DNA of 64,000 nt from Oegoconia quadripuncta (GCA_949316235.1 OX438744.1:25221578-25285577), one strand, 5' to 3'; positions 29,612-40,394 are shown, counted from the first letter of the stretch. Translations and numbers: made by a program. The notes: generated from the letters alone by a model not told the origin.

Positions 29612-30180
29612 GTCACAGGCCGTCCACTGCTGAAGATATACCTTCTCATAGATTTCCAGAGTGACCTGCATCCAGCGATTTTCTATAACCTTCACTAGGT
29701 CGACCCATCTTCTGGATAGAAGTCCTATGCTGCGCTTGTCGGTGCATGGTTTCCATTCCAAAACCTTAGCGCCCTATCGGTAGGGTTGCCATACGTCCCG
29801 TATATACGGGACTGTCACCTTATTTGACCATCCCGTCCCGTATTACTATATGTCCCGTCTTTCGACAAAATACGGAAATAGAATAGCGAGGTGAGGGGCG
29901 CGAGCGCGGTAGCCACTACTGTGGAGATCTAATCTCATCAGATCAATACCCATCTGTTAGAAAACTCATACTACGTGCACATGCGTGCAAAAGTAGTTAC
30001 ATATAATAAAACATAGTTCAAACGCCGCGTGTCGGTATTGAAAGTCTTAGGTTCGAGTTTTAGGCATCAGAAAAGAAAACGTCCCGTATTGACTTCTAGA
30101 AGTTATGGCAACCCTAACTATCGGCCATTAATGCTTCCAGCTGTGTGCTCTGCCCATTGCTACATCAACTCACTAATACG
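29612..30180 (-). repeat. RTE-like repeat, split by a hAT-like MITE
   Basis: Left part 29612-29780 (CCGTCCACTGCTGAAG, GGTGCATGGTTTCCATTCCA) and right part 30117-30180 (CTATCGGCCATTAATGCTTC) are adjacent in the common insect LINE-derived sequence. Similar pieces occur at 19255-19425 and 40820-40975. Confidence 0.65.
29781..30116. mobile_element. hAT-like MITE, 336 bp
   Basis: Perfect 13-bp inverted ends TAGGGTTGCCATA. Flanking 8-bp sequences CCTATCGG (29773-29780) and ACTATCGG (30117-30124) agree at 7 of 8 bases, as expected for a hAT target duplication. The word CGTCCCGTAT occurs near both ends. There is no transposase ORF. Confidence 0.85.
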
Positions 30181-30945
30181 CTGGGCTGTCACATTTCGGA
30201 TATGGTAGACATGTACGGTAGGCATCATTGACAGCATATTGAAGCAATGGAGGGTCAGCTGTTCAGCGCAAATAAATGGTCAAGTATCTTTTGTCGTGGT
30301 CAGTGCTTGGATTGGTGACCACGGCATTTTGTCAACAGTCGGTCTCTGTTGTTTTCTAAGTCATTATGTGTTAAATTTCAGCTCCTTATTGTTTATTAAT
30401 TCTTTTAACCCTACAAAAATGACGGGTTTTTGTGTTTGACGGCGTTGTGTGTGTCCAGTTTTTATCCGGATGTATCTTAGGGTTGTATAACCAAAGTAGC
30501 CTTGAGATTGAGATCGCATCTCACACTCAATAATATTTTTTTTATATGCAATAGAGTCTCAAGGTTGAATACGGCTTTAATAATATGTTATCCGATTTGA
30601 GTGCAGGTTTTATTTATATTTAAGCTAAGGTTAAGCTGTCTAGTTTAATTTTAAATACTCCACCTATATAACTTAATATAAGTTTCAGTAGTTGGTTGTC
30701 AGTCTGTATTAGGCCTCACATTATTACATGATAATTACGTTGTGACCAATGATGTTGTGTTCACAATTACAAATGTCTGTCTAGTATAAGTTGTTTACAT
30801 ATGACAATATATTGTGAACTTGTTTGTGGTCCTAATAAATAAATGAAAAAAAAAATAAAAAAAAAACACAGTTGGTTTGGTTTATCTGAATGATATAATC
30901 ATTAGCTTTCGGGAGATTTCCATATTTTAAATTTATAATTATTTC
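30181..30945. other. Unassigned stretch
   Basis: TGTTTGACGGCGTTGTGTGT at 30435-30454 matches 45969-45988 (one difference), so both belong to a dispersed repeat. There are poly-A runs at 30846-30869. ORF 30239-30439 (66 aa) is unrecognised. Confidence 0.45.
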
Positions 30946-31036
30946 TTCTTTTTTTTTTATTTTTTATATGAGATGGCGGCAAACGAGCCGCAAAAGCAAT
31001 CACCGCCGCCCATGGACACCCGCAACACCAAAAGGG

Positions 31037-31489
31037 TCACAGATGCGTTGCCGGCCTTTGAGAAAGGTGTAGGCTCGTTTCTTGAAGGTTCCAATGTCGT
31101 ACTCGTTCGGGAATACCGCTGCCGGAAGTCCGTTCCACAGGGTGGTCGTACGTGGTAAGAAGTTTCTTTAGAAACGTACCTACAGTGGTAGACTTCCACT
31201 CATCCAGGTGATGTGGATGGAAATTTAATTTTCGGCGAGAAGTGTATCGGTTAAATTGAGCAGCGGGTATTAGCTCGAACAGTTCTTCAGAACACTCCCC
31301 ATGAAATATGCGATAGAGAATGCAGAGGGACGCGACGTCTCTTCGCAACGCCAGAGGATCCAGTCGGTCAGTGACACTCTCTTGGCCGACAATTCGGACT
31401 GCGCGACGTTGAACGCGGTCAAAAGGAAGAAGCTGGTTGATGGATATTTGTGAACGCAACCATACACAGAAACTGACATCAACGCACAT
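31037..31489 (-). pseudogene. Jockey-type reverse transcriptase C-terminus
   Basis: The 150-aa ORF contains QLLPFDRVQRRAVRIVG, DRLDPLALRRDVASLC, LYRIFHGECSEELFELIPAA and LNFHPHHLDEWKSTTV, the conserved C-terminal order of jockey-clade LINE proteins. After STTV the frame is wrong: the expected FLPRTT-type sequence and the final [20 protein letters not shown] lie in another frame, so there is a frameshift near 31175-31200. It is non-functional. Confidence 0.85.
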
Positions 31490-31819
31490 CTGTCAACACA
31501 AGTATTTTTCCTACCCACTTCCCCTACCTTAGCCCGTGACAGTTACGTGGACAACCTTCGCACCCGGCGGTCAAGCTCGCGCTACAGCTTCCGTCCCGAG
31601 GCGATATACAGCATCTCAGCGTCTCCTAGAGGCCACTTTTTATCTTTACATCGTCCGCGACCGCGACATCCACGCGCGCGTTTCGAGCCCATAATTACTA
31701 CGCCAGTCTGAAGACTTCGACCCTAACGGCCGCCGAGAACCAGCGCCCACGAATCATACTAGGCAGGTCAGTCACAGGCTTTTCATTTTCCCATCATCTT
31801 TCCCCAACACTGGTACTGA

Positions 31820-32062
31820 GGTGCCCCAGCCCATAGGCACAATACTCCACGAGCGGCCGAACTTGCGCCTTATAAAGTTGGAGGCGGTGAGGTGAAGTAA
31901 CGAGCCGCTCTACTGAGGACATCTAACTTTTTGGAGGCCAACTTGGCCTTATCCTCCAGATGACCGCGGAATTGAACGCTACTAGAGATGTTCACTCCGA
32001 GAATCCCAATACTCAACTTAACGTCAAGGGGAGTGCTCTGAAATTGAAGTGACAGGATTTAA
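31820..32062 (-). pseudogene. Jockey-type reverse transcriptase, preceding segment
   Basis: The minus strand reads SIGILGVNISSSVQFRGHLE, then DKAKLASKKLDVLSRAARYF, then LYKAQVRPLVEYCAYGWG. This is the block that normally sits just upstream of the QLLPFDRVQ segment. Confidence 0.8.
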
Positions 32063-32065
32063 TTC

Positions 32066-32787
32066 TCTTTATTTGTTAACCGACTTCAAAATGGAGGATA
32101 TTCTAAATTCGGCCGTTTGTATATATCGGATGATTTTTTTTACCGTAAGAAAAAAAATAGGGCATAAGAGGTAAGTAAAATAGAAGGTATTGGCATGGGT
32201 ATTTTTTTTTTAACCGGTATACCTATATTTTTTTATATTATTTATTTTTTATTTTATTTTCTTGGGAAAACCAACAGCTGTTTTACAAATTATCACTTAA
32301 ACTGAGAAACTGAAAGCCAATTAGACGTTTCCATTGATTATAACACATTTTGAAAGGAGTCTATGTAAAACAAATTTTGAAACGATTTTTTTTATACCCG
32401 ACTACGGCGAAGCCAAAGAATGATAGATGGTTGAACCCAGTTTGTTTGCATTCAGACCTAATGCCTTTGTTATCTAATGTATACGCAAATGCCATTGGTC
32501 AATATTATTATATTTACCTTCAATAAACGATATAGGGCCAAAGACCACACGGTCCTTCCACGAAAGGGCGCGGTTAGTCGTGAAATGTTGGGCAAACCTT
32601 CACATTTATATGTATACCGTTCCCGTTTAACTTAATCGTGTTTATCTTGGCCGATACTACTTATTAAGTTGTATCTACTTACCTTATTGCCAGACAACTT
32701 AATATACTTGGTTGGCTGAGATTTATCTTTTAATACATACATAATATCACAACCTTTACCCCACATAGTGTGGTCAGAAAAATCAAG
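32066..32787. other. Unassigned AT-rich stretch
   Basis: AACCGACTTCAAAATGGAGG at 32078-32097 is a word common in insect dispersed repeats; a relative is at 28780-28815. Positions 32150-32200 contain an inverted copy of a word at 33775-33810 from repeat P. No gene is seen. Confidence 0.45.
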
Positions 32788-33606
32788 AAAAACATAAAAA
32801 ATTTAATACCTGAGAATATCATTAATGTGACTAATAAAACAACATTAGCAAAAAAAAAAGTTATAATAAAATTAGTGACTATCTGAATGACAAACACGCT
32901 TGGTGTACTTCGACCATCTCTAATTTGGGAGTTGCAATAAATGATTTGAATTTGAGTTCATCGAATGCGCCGGCCGGAGATTGATATGCGAAACATTAAA
33001 AATTTAATGCTTGTACCTGAGAATATCATTAATGTAACTAATAAAACAACATTAGCAAAAAAAGGGTATAATAAAATTAGTGACTATCTGAATGACAAAC
33101 ACGCTTGGTGTACTTCGACCAGCTCTAATTTGGGAGTTGCAATAAATGATTTGAATTTGAGTTCATCGAATGCGCCGGCCGGAGATTGATATGCGAAACA
33201 TTAAAAATTTAATGCTTGTACCTGAGAATATCATTAATGTAACTAATAAAACAACATTAGCAAAAAAAGGGTATAATAAAATTTGTGACTATCTGAATGA
33301 CAAACACGCTTGGTGTACTTCGACCATCTCTAATTTGGGAGTTGCAATAAATGATTTGAATTTGAGTTCATCGAATGCGCCGGCCGGAGATTGATAGCGA
33401 AACGTTAAAAATTTAATACTTGTACTTGAGTATATCATTAATCTAACTAATAAAACAACATTAGCAAAAAAAAGGGTATAATAAAATTAGTGACTATCTG
33501 AATGACAAACACGCTTGGTGTACTTCGACCAGCTCTAATTTGGGAGTTGCAATAAATTATTTGAATTTGAGTTCATCGAATGCGCCGGCCGGAGATTGAT
33601 ATGCGA
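32788..33606 (+). repeat. Four-unit 205-bp tandem array from a LINE-L tail
   Basis: The word ATGCGCCGGCCGG occurs at 32965, 33170, 33375 and 33580, an exact 205-bp period; a first unit precedes 32965. Each unit encodes a tail with TLAKKGYNKISDYLNDKHAW then a stop, the LINE-L C-terminus. Because 205 is not a multiple of three the frame changes from unit to unit. The 74-aa ORFs at 32965 and 33170 are repeats of the same relic. The first and last units are more diverged. Confidence 0.92.
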
Positions 33607-33607
33607 C

Positions 33608-33840
33608 TAGCGGCGGTAGGGTTCCTATCATGCGAAATTTATTTGGAACTCCTATTTTATCCAAGTTTTTTTTTTTATTTAACGATGTAATTATGTGGAA
33701 TAGGCTACAAACGCGACCGTCAAATGACACAACAATTTAATCGATAATGATTGTGAAAAAAAATAAACTATGCCAATACCTTCTATTTCACTTACCTATA
33801 TGCCCTATCCTTACGGAAAAAAAATCCGTAATAGTATGTA
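33608..33840 (+). repeat. Repeat P copy 2
   Basis: It follows the tandem array directly and matches 7548-7800: TCCTATCATGCGAAATTTAT, TAATTATGTGGAATAGGCTA, ACGCGACCGTCAAATGACAC, then CCTTCTATTTCACTTACC. Confidence 0.75.
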
Positions 33841-33846
33841 TCTATT

Positions 33847-34103
33847 GACGCCCTGTTTGGTGTAGTGGTTGGTCTGACCACTATACTAAAAGGTCGCGGG
33901 TTCGAATCCCGCTAGGAGCATATGTTTGTATGATGAATACGGACATGTGTCCCCGAGTTATCATTGTTTTCATTTATAATAAGTAATTATTTACAAAAAA
34001 AATGTATTTATATAGTATATCAACCATCTGGTATCCACAACACAAGCCTACTGTGGAACTAGATGGCATTGTGTGTATGTCCAAGGCTATTTATTTATTA
34101 TTA
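33847..34103 (+). mobile_element. SINE-B, full length
   Basis: CCCTGTTTGGTGTAGTGGTT, B box GGGTTCGAATCCCGCTAG, CATCTGGTATCCACAACACA and a TTTATTTATTA tail. A small deletion removes ATAGTTGCTTA. Confidence 0.88.
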
Positions 34104-34450
34104 TGTACTATTATTTACAAAGAACTTTCTTTACATTACATCTTCCCATACGATGTTGATGAGTTTCTTGTGCCCTTATTGACCGATCGCCGCCTCGGCA
34201 TCGTCATAGGCAAATACATACTAAAAACCTTCATCGATCTGCATCGACAAGTTCTTTCGCTCGTCTGTCTGTCTGTCACCACACATGATTAATGGCGGTA
34301 TGCGTTAGTGCATAGATATCGTTCATTGTGGCTGATTGTCGCAAACTGATTATGTTTTCCCGTCTCAAGCTGTAATGAATCAAACATGAACGTAATATTC
34401 ACTGCGCTTATTTGCTTACATTAGTGAAAGGAAGATGGAGCTTCTCAGTT
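34104..34450. other. Unassigned stretch
   Basis: CGTCTGTCTGTCTGTC at 34262-34277 is a short GTCT microsatellite. No gene is recognised. Confidence 0.4.
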
Positions 34451-34565
34451 CAAATGGTTTGTAGGGTTCTGTAGTTAACATGGAACCCTTATAGCTTAGC
34501 CATGTCCGTCTGTCTGTCTGCCCGAGGCTTAGCTCAGAGGCTCTTAGTACTAGAAAGTTAAATTC
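34450..34565 (-). repeat. Repeat T copy, inverted
   Basis: GTAGGGTTCTGTAGTTAACA, CTTAGCCATGTCCGTCTGTC and CTTAGTACTAGAAAG mirror the T copies at 11030-11155 and 47870-47955. Confidence 0.55.
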
Positions 34566-34715
34566 AATTCGAATACAATTTAAATATCTTATAGAAACTA
34601 CAATTTAAGCGGCATTATCGCTAACAGTGAAGCTACAGAAGCTATCATCACGGAATTCAATAGGTGTAATTAAATGGGTTAGCACAAATAATTCCCTAGT
34701 TGTTGTGTGTATAGT

Positions 34716-34815
34716 GATAAGGTCGCCAAATTGTACATTCTATTCTTACCACTTTTCTGAAACTGTATTTTCTTATCTGTTGTCCAATAAAGTGTATTTG
34801 TATTGTATTGTATAA
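34716..34815 (+). mobile_element. Family F retroposon 3' end
   Basis: GATAAGGTCGCCAAATTGTA, TTCTGAAACTGTATTTTCTT, CAATAAAGTGTATTTGTATT and a short tail. Confidence 0.7.
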
Positions 34816-35025
34816 GTTGTAGCTTGGCGTGGATATACATATTTAACACAACAAAGTGGTAAATTGTGTGTCAACGAAAGTGTCAAAAAACAAAACAAAA
34901 AACAGTATAACAGTTAAGTAGATTTAATATAACAGTTAAGTAAATTTAAAAATTATAAAATATATTTTCCGTGGAAAATTATTTCTCATACAGCAAATAG
35001 CCCCCTTCTAAGTTCTTCTACCGTC

Positions 35026-35212
35026 TGTCTAAATCTGCCTCCAAACAGCAATGTTAATAGCATTGTTGTGTTCCAGTTGTCAGAGATAAGATAGCCAGTT
35101 CCCCAAATATTTGGGTTTCCGGGTCAGTACGCTTCCATCGTCGGCCTCATCTTCACGTTAACGTTAACGTCAGGTGTGACTGAGGACAAGTGCTAACCAG
35201 TTGTGCATAAAT
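35026..35212 (+). mobile_element. SINE-A 3' half
   Basis: CTAAATCTGCCTCCAAACAG, AGAGATAAGATAGCCAGTT and the 3' end. It includes a small local duplication (ACGTTAACGTTAACGTCAGG). Confidence 0.82.
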
Positions 35213-35667
35213 TTTAAAACTTATACAAACGTCTTACGCGGGCTGTAATGGCTGTATTTTCTTTCTGTCTTCACTTTTTCTTTTTTATAAGAATGTAAAT
35301 AAAGCGAGCACTCGCTGTGACAGCCATTAGAATCATATAACAGCAATACTTCGTTTCCATTGGCTGGGGAAAGTGAATAATCGTATTTATTGTTTGTATT
35401 GCCGAGGACGGACCATTACCATAATCAAATTTCACTTTCTATAACAACTTAAGCTTTTTTGTTACTAACAGATTTGTTATGTATGAATGTTATTGTTATG
35501 ATAGTCAAGTATCACAGAAATTAAGTTACTACACTCTCGAGAGACTTCACGAGATCGTTGTACATTGATGATTTGTGATAACAATGTGGATAGTTATTCT
35601 CGTAAAAGTTATAATGTATAGCGACATAGGCATAGGATCGCGTGAGATAGAACACTTTTAACAAACT
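35213..35667. other. Unassigned stretch
   Basis: Nothing recognised. Confidence 0.35.
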
Positions 35668-35872
35668 AGCTTTCCGCCTGCGGCTTCGCCTGCGTGGAAT
35701 AACTTTATCGCGGAAATTTGTTTATCCCGTGGGAGCTACTCACTTTATCGGGATAAAAAAATCCTGTCTCAATCCAGAGTATATTCTACGTATATACCGC
35801 AGATTTCATTCAAATCCCTTCAGCCGTTTCGTCGTGATTGAGCAATTAAAAAACAAACAAATCATTAGGTTT
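35668..35872 (+). repeat. Repeat J copy
   Basis: ACTAGCTTTCCGCCTGCGGC TTCGCC, then CCGTTTCGTCGTGATTGAGC near the end. This is a very common dispersed sequence of lepidopteran genomes by recollection. Related pieces are at 42575-42712 and 5985-6011. Confidence 0.6.
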
Positions 35873-35924
35873 AGGGGTATTTCGTCTCGATTTTAAGGGC
35901 ATTTTTTAAGAGTAGATAACTCTG

Positions 35925-36032
35925 AAGTCCCCAACCCGCATTGGGCCAGCGTGGCGGACTATGGCCCATACTCCCTCTTATACGAGGGAAGGCCTATATC
36001 CCTGCAGTGGGATGTTTACGGCTGATGATGAT
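35925..36032 (+). mobile_element. RTE-like LINE 3' terminus
   Basis: GGCCAGCGTGGCGGACTATG, then CCCTGCAGTGGGATGTTTAC and the GATGATGAT tail. This is the known 3' end of insect RTE-like LINEs. It is inverted at 55388-55495. Confidence 0.7.
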
Positions 36033-36059
36033 AACTCTGAGCGACACACGTAGTTATGT

Positions 36060-36361
36060 CAATTACATAATAGACCACTCATCATCTTGTCCTGGTCCAT
36101 ATTTATTTGGGTTCGGCATAGTAGGTACCTGCGCCCTTTTTTCTCATTTTCCCCTGTGTTGGCCGTTACCTCATCATTCACGTCCTTTTCGTTAATATCA
36201 TCCCTCACACAATTCATCCATTCTATCCGTGGTCTTCCTTTCCATCCATCGATATTTACATTCATCACCCTATTGCGTTTCATTCCTCTCATAACATTAG
36301 GCCTCGTATGGGCAGGTTTTTGCTGGAATTTTGTAATATATTTACCCACCCATACCACCAA
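36060..36361 (-). pseudogene. RTE-like LINE C-terminus
   Basis: The 100-aa minus ORF contains VMNVNIDGWKGRPRIEWMNC, VRDDINEKDVNDEVTANTGE and KKGRRYLLCRTQINMDQDKM, the C-terminal block of RTE-like LINE proteins. The first 25 or so residues are unrelated. It lies tail-to-tail with the plus-strand RTE-like end just before it. Confidence 0.75.
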
Positions 36362-36856
36362 AAATCAATGCAAATAAAGTGATTTCATTTCATTCATTTC
36401 ATTTGATAATTTAGGAAACCACAGCAGCTATCATCTGGGTAAATAACAACTGTGATAAAAAAACATCATAAAACGGCTGAAGCGGTTTCTATCAAACATT
36501 GCTAAGAAAACCAGACGGCATTGTTATTGCGTAATGTTACCTCCTGCGACAAACTAACAAGTTGACATTGTGGGACAGTCTGGCAAATAAATCACGTTGG
36601 CGCCAAGGTTGGACGAGGGATTCTATGCAATAACTGCGTATTGTGCGATGCGTTCATAAACCTAACGAAAAAAAAATCACAAATTAATAGGGCTAATGTA
36701 TACCATAGACTTACGAGATATATTACTCCTTATGCCCCAGGTCGTTAAAACAATCAAAATGGCCTCACTTCATTGGTGCTAAAACGGGGGTTTGAACCAA
36801 TGAGAACTCAGTCATACACCGACTTCGTTCGCGAATTGTCGTATCAAATGCTGATT
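36362..36856. other. Unassigned stretch
   Basis: AATAAAGTGATTTCATTTCA TTCATTTCATTTG at 36375-36407 looks like a retroposon tail. Nothing else is recognised. Confidence 0.4.
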
Positions 36857-37112
36857 CGACGACCTGTTTGGTGTAGTGGTTAGCAACTCTGACCACTATA
36901 CCAAAAGGTTGCGGGTTCGAATCCCGCTAGGGGCATATGTTTGTGTGATGAATACGGACATGTGTACCCGAGTTATGGATGTTTTTCATTTATAATAAGT
37001 ATTTATTTACAACCATTTGGTATCCACAACACAAGCCTATAGTTGCTTACTGTGGAACTAGATGGCGCTGTGTGTATGTCTAAGAATATTTATTTATTTA
37101 TTTATTTATGTT
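36857..37112 (+). mobile_element. SINE-B, nearly full length
   Basis: GACGACCTGTTTGGTGTAGT, B box GGGTTCGAATCCCGCTAGGG, AGATGGCGCTGTGTGTATGT and a TTTA-repeat tail (37088-37109). It lacks about 25 bp after TATTTATTTACAA. Confidence 0.9.
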
Positions 37113-37157
37113 GTAAAAAAATTAGTAACGAATATAAGTAAAAAAGTACTTATAGTT

Positions 37158-37192
37158 AATGTTGTATTGTATTGTATTGTATTGTATTGTAT
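37158..37192. repeat. TATTG pentanucleotide microsatellite
   Basis: About six consecutive units. The same unit tails family F retroposons. Confidence 0.9.
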
Positions 37193-37445
37193 ATTTGTTG
37201 GTTTTGAAGAAAAAAAAATACACTACCCTCTATTTTTCTTACCTAAAATGTCCTATTTTTTCCTTACTGTAAAAAAACTCATCCAGTATATATCACATAT
37301 AAATCAATGAGCATAACAGAAAAAAAATGCTGTAAAAATGTCTTATTAATTAAGGGACATAATAAAAACAAAAAATCTTAAGTGGACACGTTTGAAGCAT
37401 TCGTGGCGGAGTCGCATTCGCTATTCTTTTTCAATTAGCGAATGT

Positions 37446-37600
37446 ATTATGGATACCAGTTGGTTAATATACACAAATATATATTATAAATAAAAACATG
37501 AATGGCTCTTGTACACATGTCCGTAAGCAAAAAAAATATGCCCCTAGCGGGATTCGAAACCGCGACCTTTTGGTATAGCAGGTAGGGTTTCCAACTAGAT
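37446..37600 (-). mobile_element. SINE-B head and middle
   Basis: GGATACCAGTTGGTTAATAT, CCTAGCGGGATTCGAAACCG and CGACCTTTTGGTATAG. Both ends are decayed. Confidence 0.8.
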
Positions 37601-37939
37601 AATTACTATCAAACGTCGTAGTAAAGACTGATTAGGTCAACCTTAAAGTATCAGAGTGAAATGAGCTAACGGTATTAAATCAATTACTGCTCTCACCTAG
37701 TTCTAGGAAAGGCAAAGGAAATCCCACAAATGGTCTACATTCACTGCTTTCAACGCGTTAGCGCTGCGGCTGCCTCACCACACTCATTATGAAGAAATTC
37801 TTTTATTAACTTCATGTGTTAAATTTTGTTTTGACAATGGTTTTGATAGAAATATAATTAACTTTTACTACTCATAAGTGATGGTTATCTATATATTACC
37901 GTAAATAGACCGAACTAGAATTATAAAGGTTGAATAAAC

Positions 37940-38203
37940 ATGTTTAGGAACTACGAAACTCGTGATCTAATAAGTAATAAACAATACTTTGTAATTTGTA
38001 ATAGGGCCAATGTGGAGTCGTCGAAGATGTCTTTCATATTACAATGGAATACGAAATGGCGAAACGAGGCATTGAGGCGACAACTCGGTTTAAGAAATTA
38101 TAATGTACGTACAGTAAACAGCCTCCTGTCTACTCCAGATTCTGGAGTGACCAAGAAGCTGCATGAATTGGTTAAAATTTGCTTTTGTAATAGAACTACC
38201 TAA
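37940..38203 (+). CDS. Unrecognised 87-aa ORF
   Basis: This open frame of 87 codons lies outside all repeat families identified in the window and has a mixed, protein-like composition. The middle reads LRRQLGLRNYNVRTVNSLLS followed by TPDSGVTKKLHELVKI. The spacing (LGL...TP...LVKI) faintly recalls ribosomal protein uL30, but the diagnostic residues are too few to assign it. No signal peptide or membrane segment is seen. It may be a retroposed relic, a single exon or chance. Confidence 0.2.
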   Translation: MFRNYETRDLISNKQYFVICNRANVESSKMSFILQWNTKWRNEALRRQLGLRNYNVRTVNSLLSTPDSGVTKKLHELVKICFCNRTT

Positions 38204-38324
38204 CTATAGTCATGTGGTACATGTATGTATATTTATTAGTTAACCTAATGTAAGAGAGCCACGGTGAGGGTGACAAATAAAAAATCCCTCTGTAAATAAA
38301 TTTAGACTAAAATAAAATTTCTAA

Positions 38325-38605
38325 TGGGTACCTAACAACCAAACCCAGAAAACGATAATGCTTTTGTGAACTAAAAACAAATAAACAAGAATGTGTAATT
38401 TCGAATGACAACTAAAAAATCCTGACAACAATAAAGATTTTATGAACTAAAAACAAATACATAAACCAGAATACGTCATTTCGAATGACAACTAAATCCC
38501 GACAACGATAATGCTTTTGTGAACTAAAAACAAATAAAGAAGAATATGTCATTTCGAAAGACAACTAAATCTCGACAACGATAGTGCTTTTATGAAATAA
38601 AAAAT
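38325..38605 (+). repeat. Minisatellite, about 3.7 units of 70-79 bp
   Basis: The block GATAATGCTTTTGTGAACTA begins near 38353 and 38508; diverged versions begin near 38431 and 38580. Each is followed by AAAACAAATA and an ATTTCGAATGACAACTAAA-like stretch. Units have diverged by substitutions and small indels. Confidence 0.85.
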
Positions 38606-38636
38606 AAAGAAATTAACAAAAATGTGTTTTTTTTTA

Positions 38637-38908
38637 TAGCAAATACATTTTTTTCTTCGTTTTATTCTCTCCTCTAGGAGAAGGCAAAGGGATCTAAGCC
38701 CATACAGCCATGTCCTTATTTCTCTTATCTCTTCAGTTTATAAGTCAGTCTCAGTCAAAACAAGTAATTCGTCGTATACTTGGCGTACACAGAGTCTAGT
38801 CACGGTCAAGTTATTCTTCAGTAAAGTGGTAGAATGCTTTACAAAAGATTTTGGCGGCTTCTTGTGAGAACCCTAAAGCTCCGTTACGCATTTTAATTTA
38901 CACTTCTC
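38637..38908 (-). repeat. Repeat K, left arm of an inverted pair
   Basis: TTTGGCGGCTTCTTGTG, TAAGTCAGTCTCAGTCAAAA and AAGGGATCTAAGCCCATACA are the inverse of words at 42050-42302. It is likely a LINE 3' region (a short frame resembling a protein end is present) but the clade is not known. Confidence 0.75.
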
Positions 38909-40144
38909 TTCACTTGTAGGTACACCATCACTAACTTTTGCTGCACAATATAAAGAAAATTACGAATTCACTCGCCGAGATCCCGCCAAAAAGCCACCCC
39001 TAACTAAACTAAAAAGAAATAAACTTGAATTTGTAATTTATACAGATATATAATTTATAGTTCTTGTTCATTTCTTTTTAGTTCACACGGGCATTTTAGT
39101 GGTCGGATTTGAACTTGATAATGAAATTGTTTGCTTGAACGCGCATCACGGATATTGAACGGATTTTGATGGAGTTTTTACATATATTTAATAAGGTTGA
39201 TTAGTTAAATTTTGAAAAAAAAACAAATAAAATGAAATAGACAATTTGGACTTTTAGAACTTTAAAATTTACCGTAAACACCGCAAATGATATGCATTCT
39301 GTGTGTGTACTTTCCTATGTTGCTGTAACTTGAACTTGTAACGAAGAGCGGGGACTCCTGGTACAGGTATTTATTTACTTAATAGGGGTCCTCAACAACT
39401 AATTACTGTCGTGAATTATTGTTACGCAATAAATCATTTTCATTTTTTCATTTTTTTTTTCATTCTGTGGACTGTCCGTGGTAAGAAAAAAAATGATTTC
39501 CTTTGTAAAGTTTGTCATTTTGGACTGGCAAAGGTTACGACACTCATACAGTTAAATCTTTTTAAGCACACGGGCGGAGTCGAGAGCTAGACATAAATGA
39601 AACTGTATACATAACCGGCTATTTATTACTATACACTTAAAAGTTAACAATAACTGTTATCTAAGTAACAGGCCCAACCTGAAATCTAATCTGTAATCAC
39701 AATCTATAGGTAGCAATCGTATATCGACAACCTTACATTTACCGCTCGAAAATAACATCTTTCACCACGCTCGAAGGCGTAAGATTGAAAATAGCAAGAA
39801 TTGCGTCTTGTTATGAAAATATAAAGTTAGTTGTGCACATATTAAGTATTTTACTGAGGCACCTGACGACTTTCGTGCGTCTTTATTAACTTTCTATGGC
39901 AGTAAAATGGTAGTAGTTATACTAGGTTTGAAAATGACAAGAGGTTTTTTGAAAGAGAAATTGTAAAAAAATGTAAATACATATCGCAAATTAGATCTTA
40001 CCTAGTTTCCACTATAATTGCAACTTTATGCATGACCTGTCTTTTACGAAAAACGAGATGTGTCCAGTCTTTGTCCAGTAGCCGCACCCCGTACAAAATG
40101 TTCGCTTGTAAATATAGATATTTTTTGACAATTAGATAAGGTAT
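38909..40144. other. 1.2-kb stretch without recognised gene
   Basis: CAATAAATCATTTTCATTTT followed by T runs at 39428-39465 looks like a retroposon end. ORF 39998-40231 (minus) overlaps the CCAAT repeat and is unrecognised. Confidence 0.4.
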
Positions 40145-40240
40145 GAGCGAGGCGGGATACCGCATTCCGATTGGTCCTACGTGACCTTGACAGAGCCAAT
40201 CACAGTGCAATAATCTGACAGGGCTAGCCAATAGCTGATT
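40145..40240 (+). repeat. Dispersed segment with paired CCAAT words, copy 2
   Basis: CCGCATTCCGATTGGTCCTA, GTGACCTTGACAGAGCCAAT and CACAGTGCAATA match 21148-21232. Confidence 0.55.
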
Positions 40241-40394
40241 CGAGTTTTTGGATATCTGTTCTGTTATCCTGGTGTGTTAACAATGTCTGTGAAGATATTA
40301 GGAGTAGGGTTGTGGTGTTAAAAATACCTAGTGCGTATCGACCATGCGCAGTAGAGGTTCGAAGTCAGAACAAACTTTTAAGAATACGGAAATT

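Larger units (their letters stand above)
30948..32065 (-). mobile_element. Jockey-clade LINE in two pieces
   Basis: On the minus strand, 32060-31820 encodes the end of the reverse transcriptase region and 31490-31000 its C-terminus, followed by a short UTR and poly-A (T run 30948-30960). In intact jockey-type elements the two protein pieces are nearly contiguous. Here about 330 bp of unrelated, GC-rich sequence (about 31490-31815) lies between them. Confidence 0.75.

Noticed and set aside
31037..31518. Overlapping 150-aa and 82-aa minus ORFs as separate genes
   Set aside because: They are two frames of the same frameshifted jockey-type reverse transcriptase tail.
32965..33394. Two 74-aa ORFs as a tandem gene family, or the array as a CRISPR
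   Set aside because: The units are whole 205-bp repeats without spacers and encode the decayed tail of LINE-L; the frame shifts between units.
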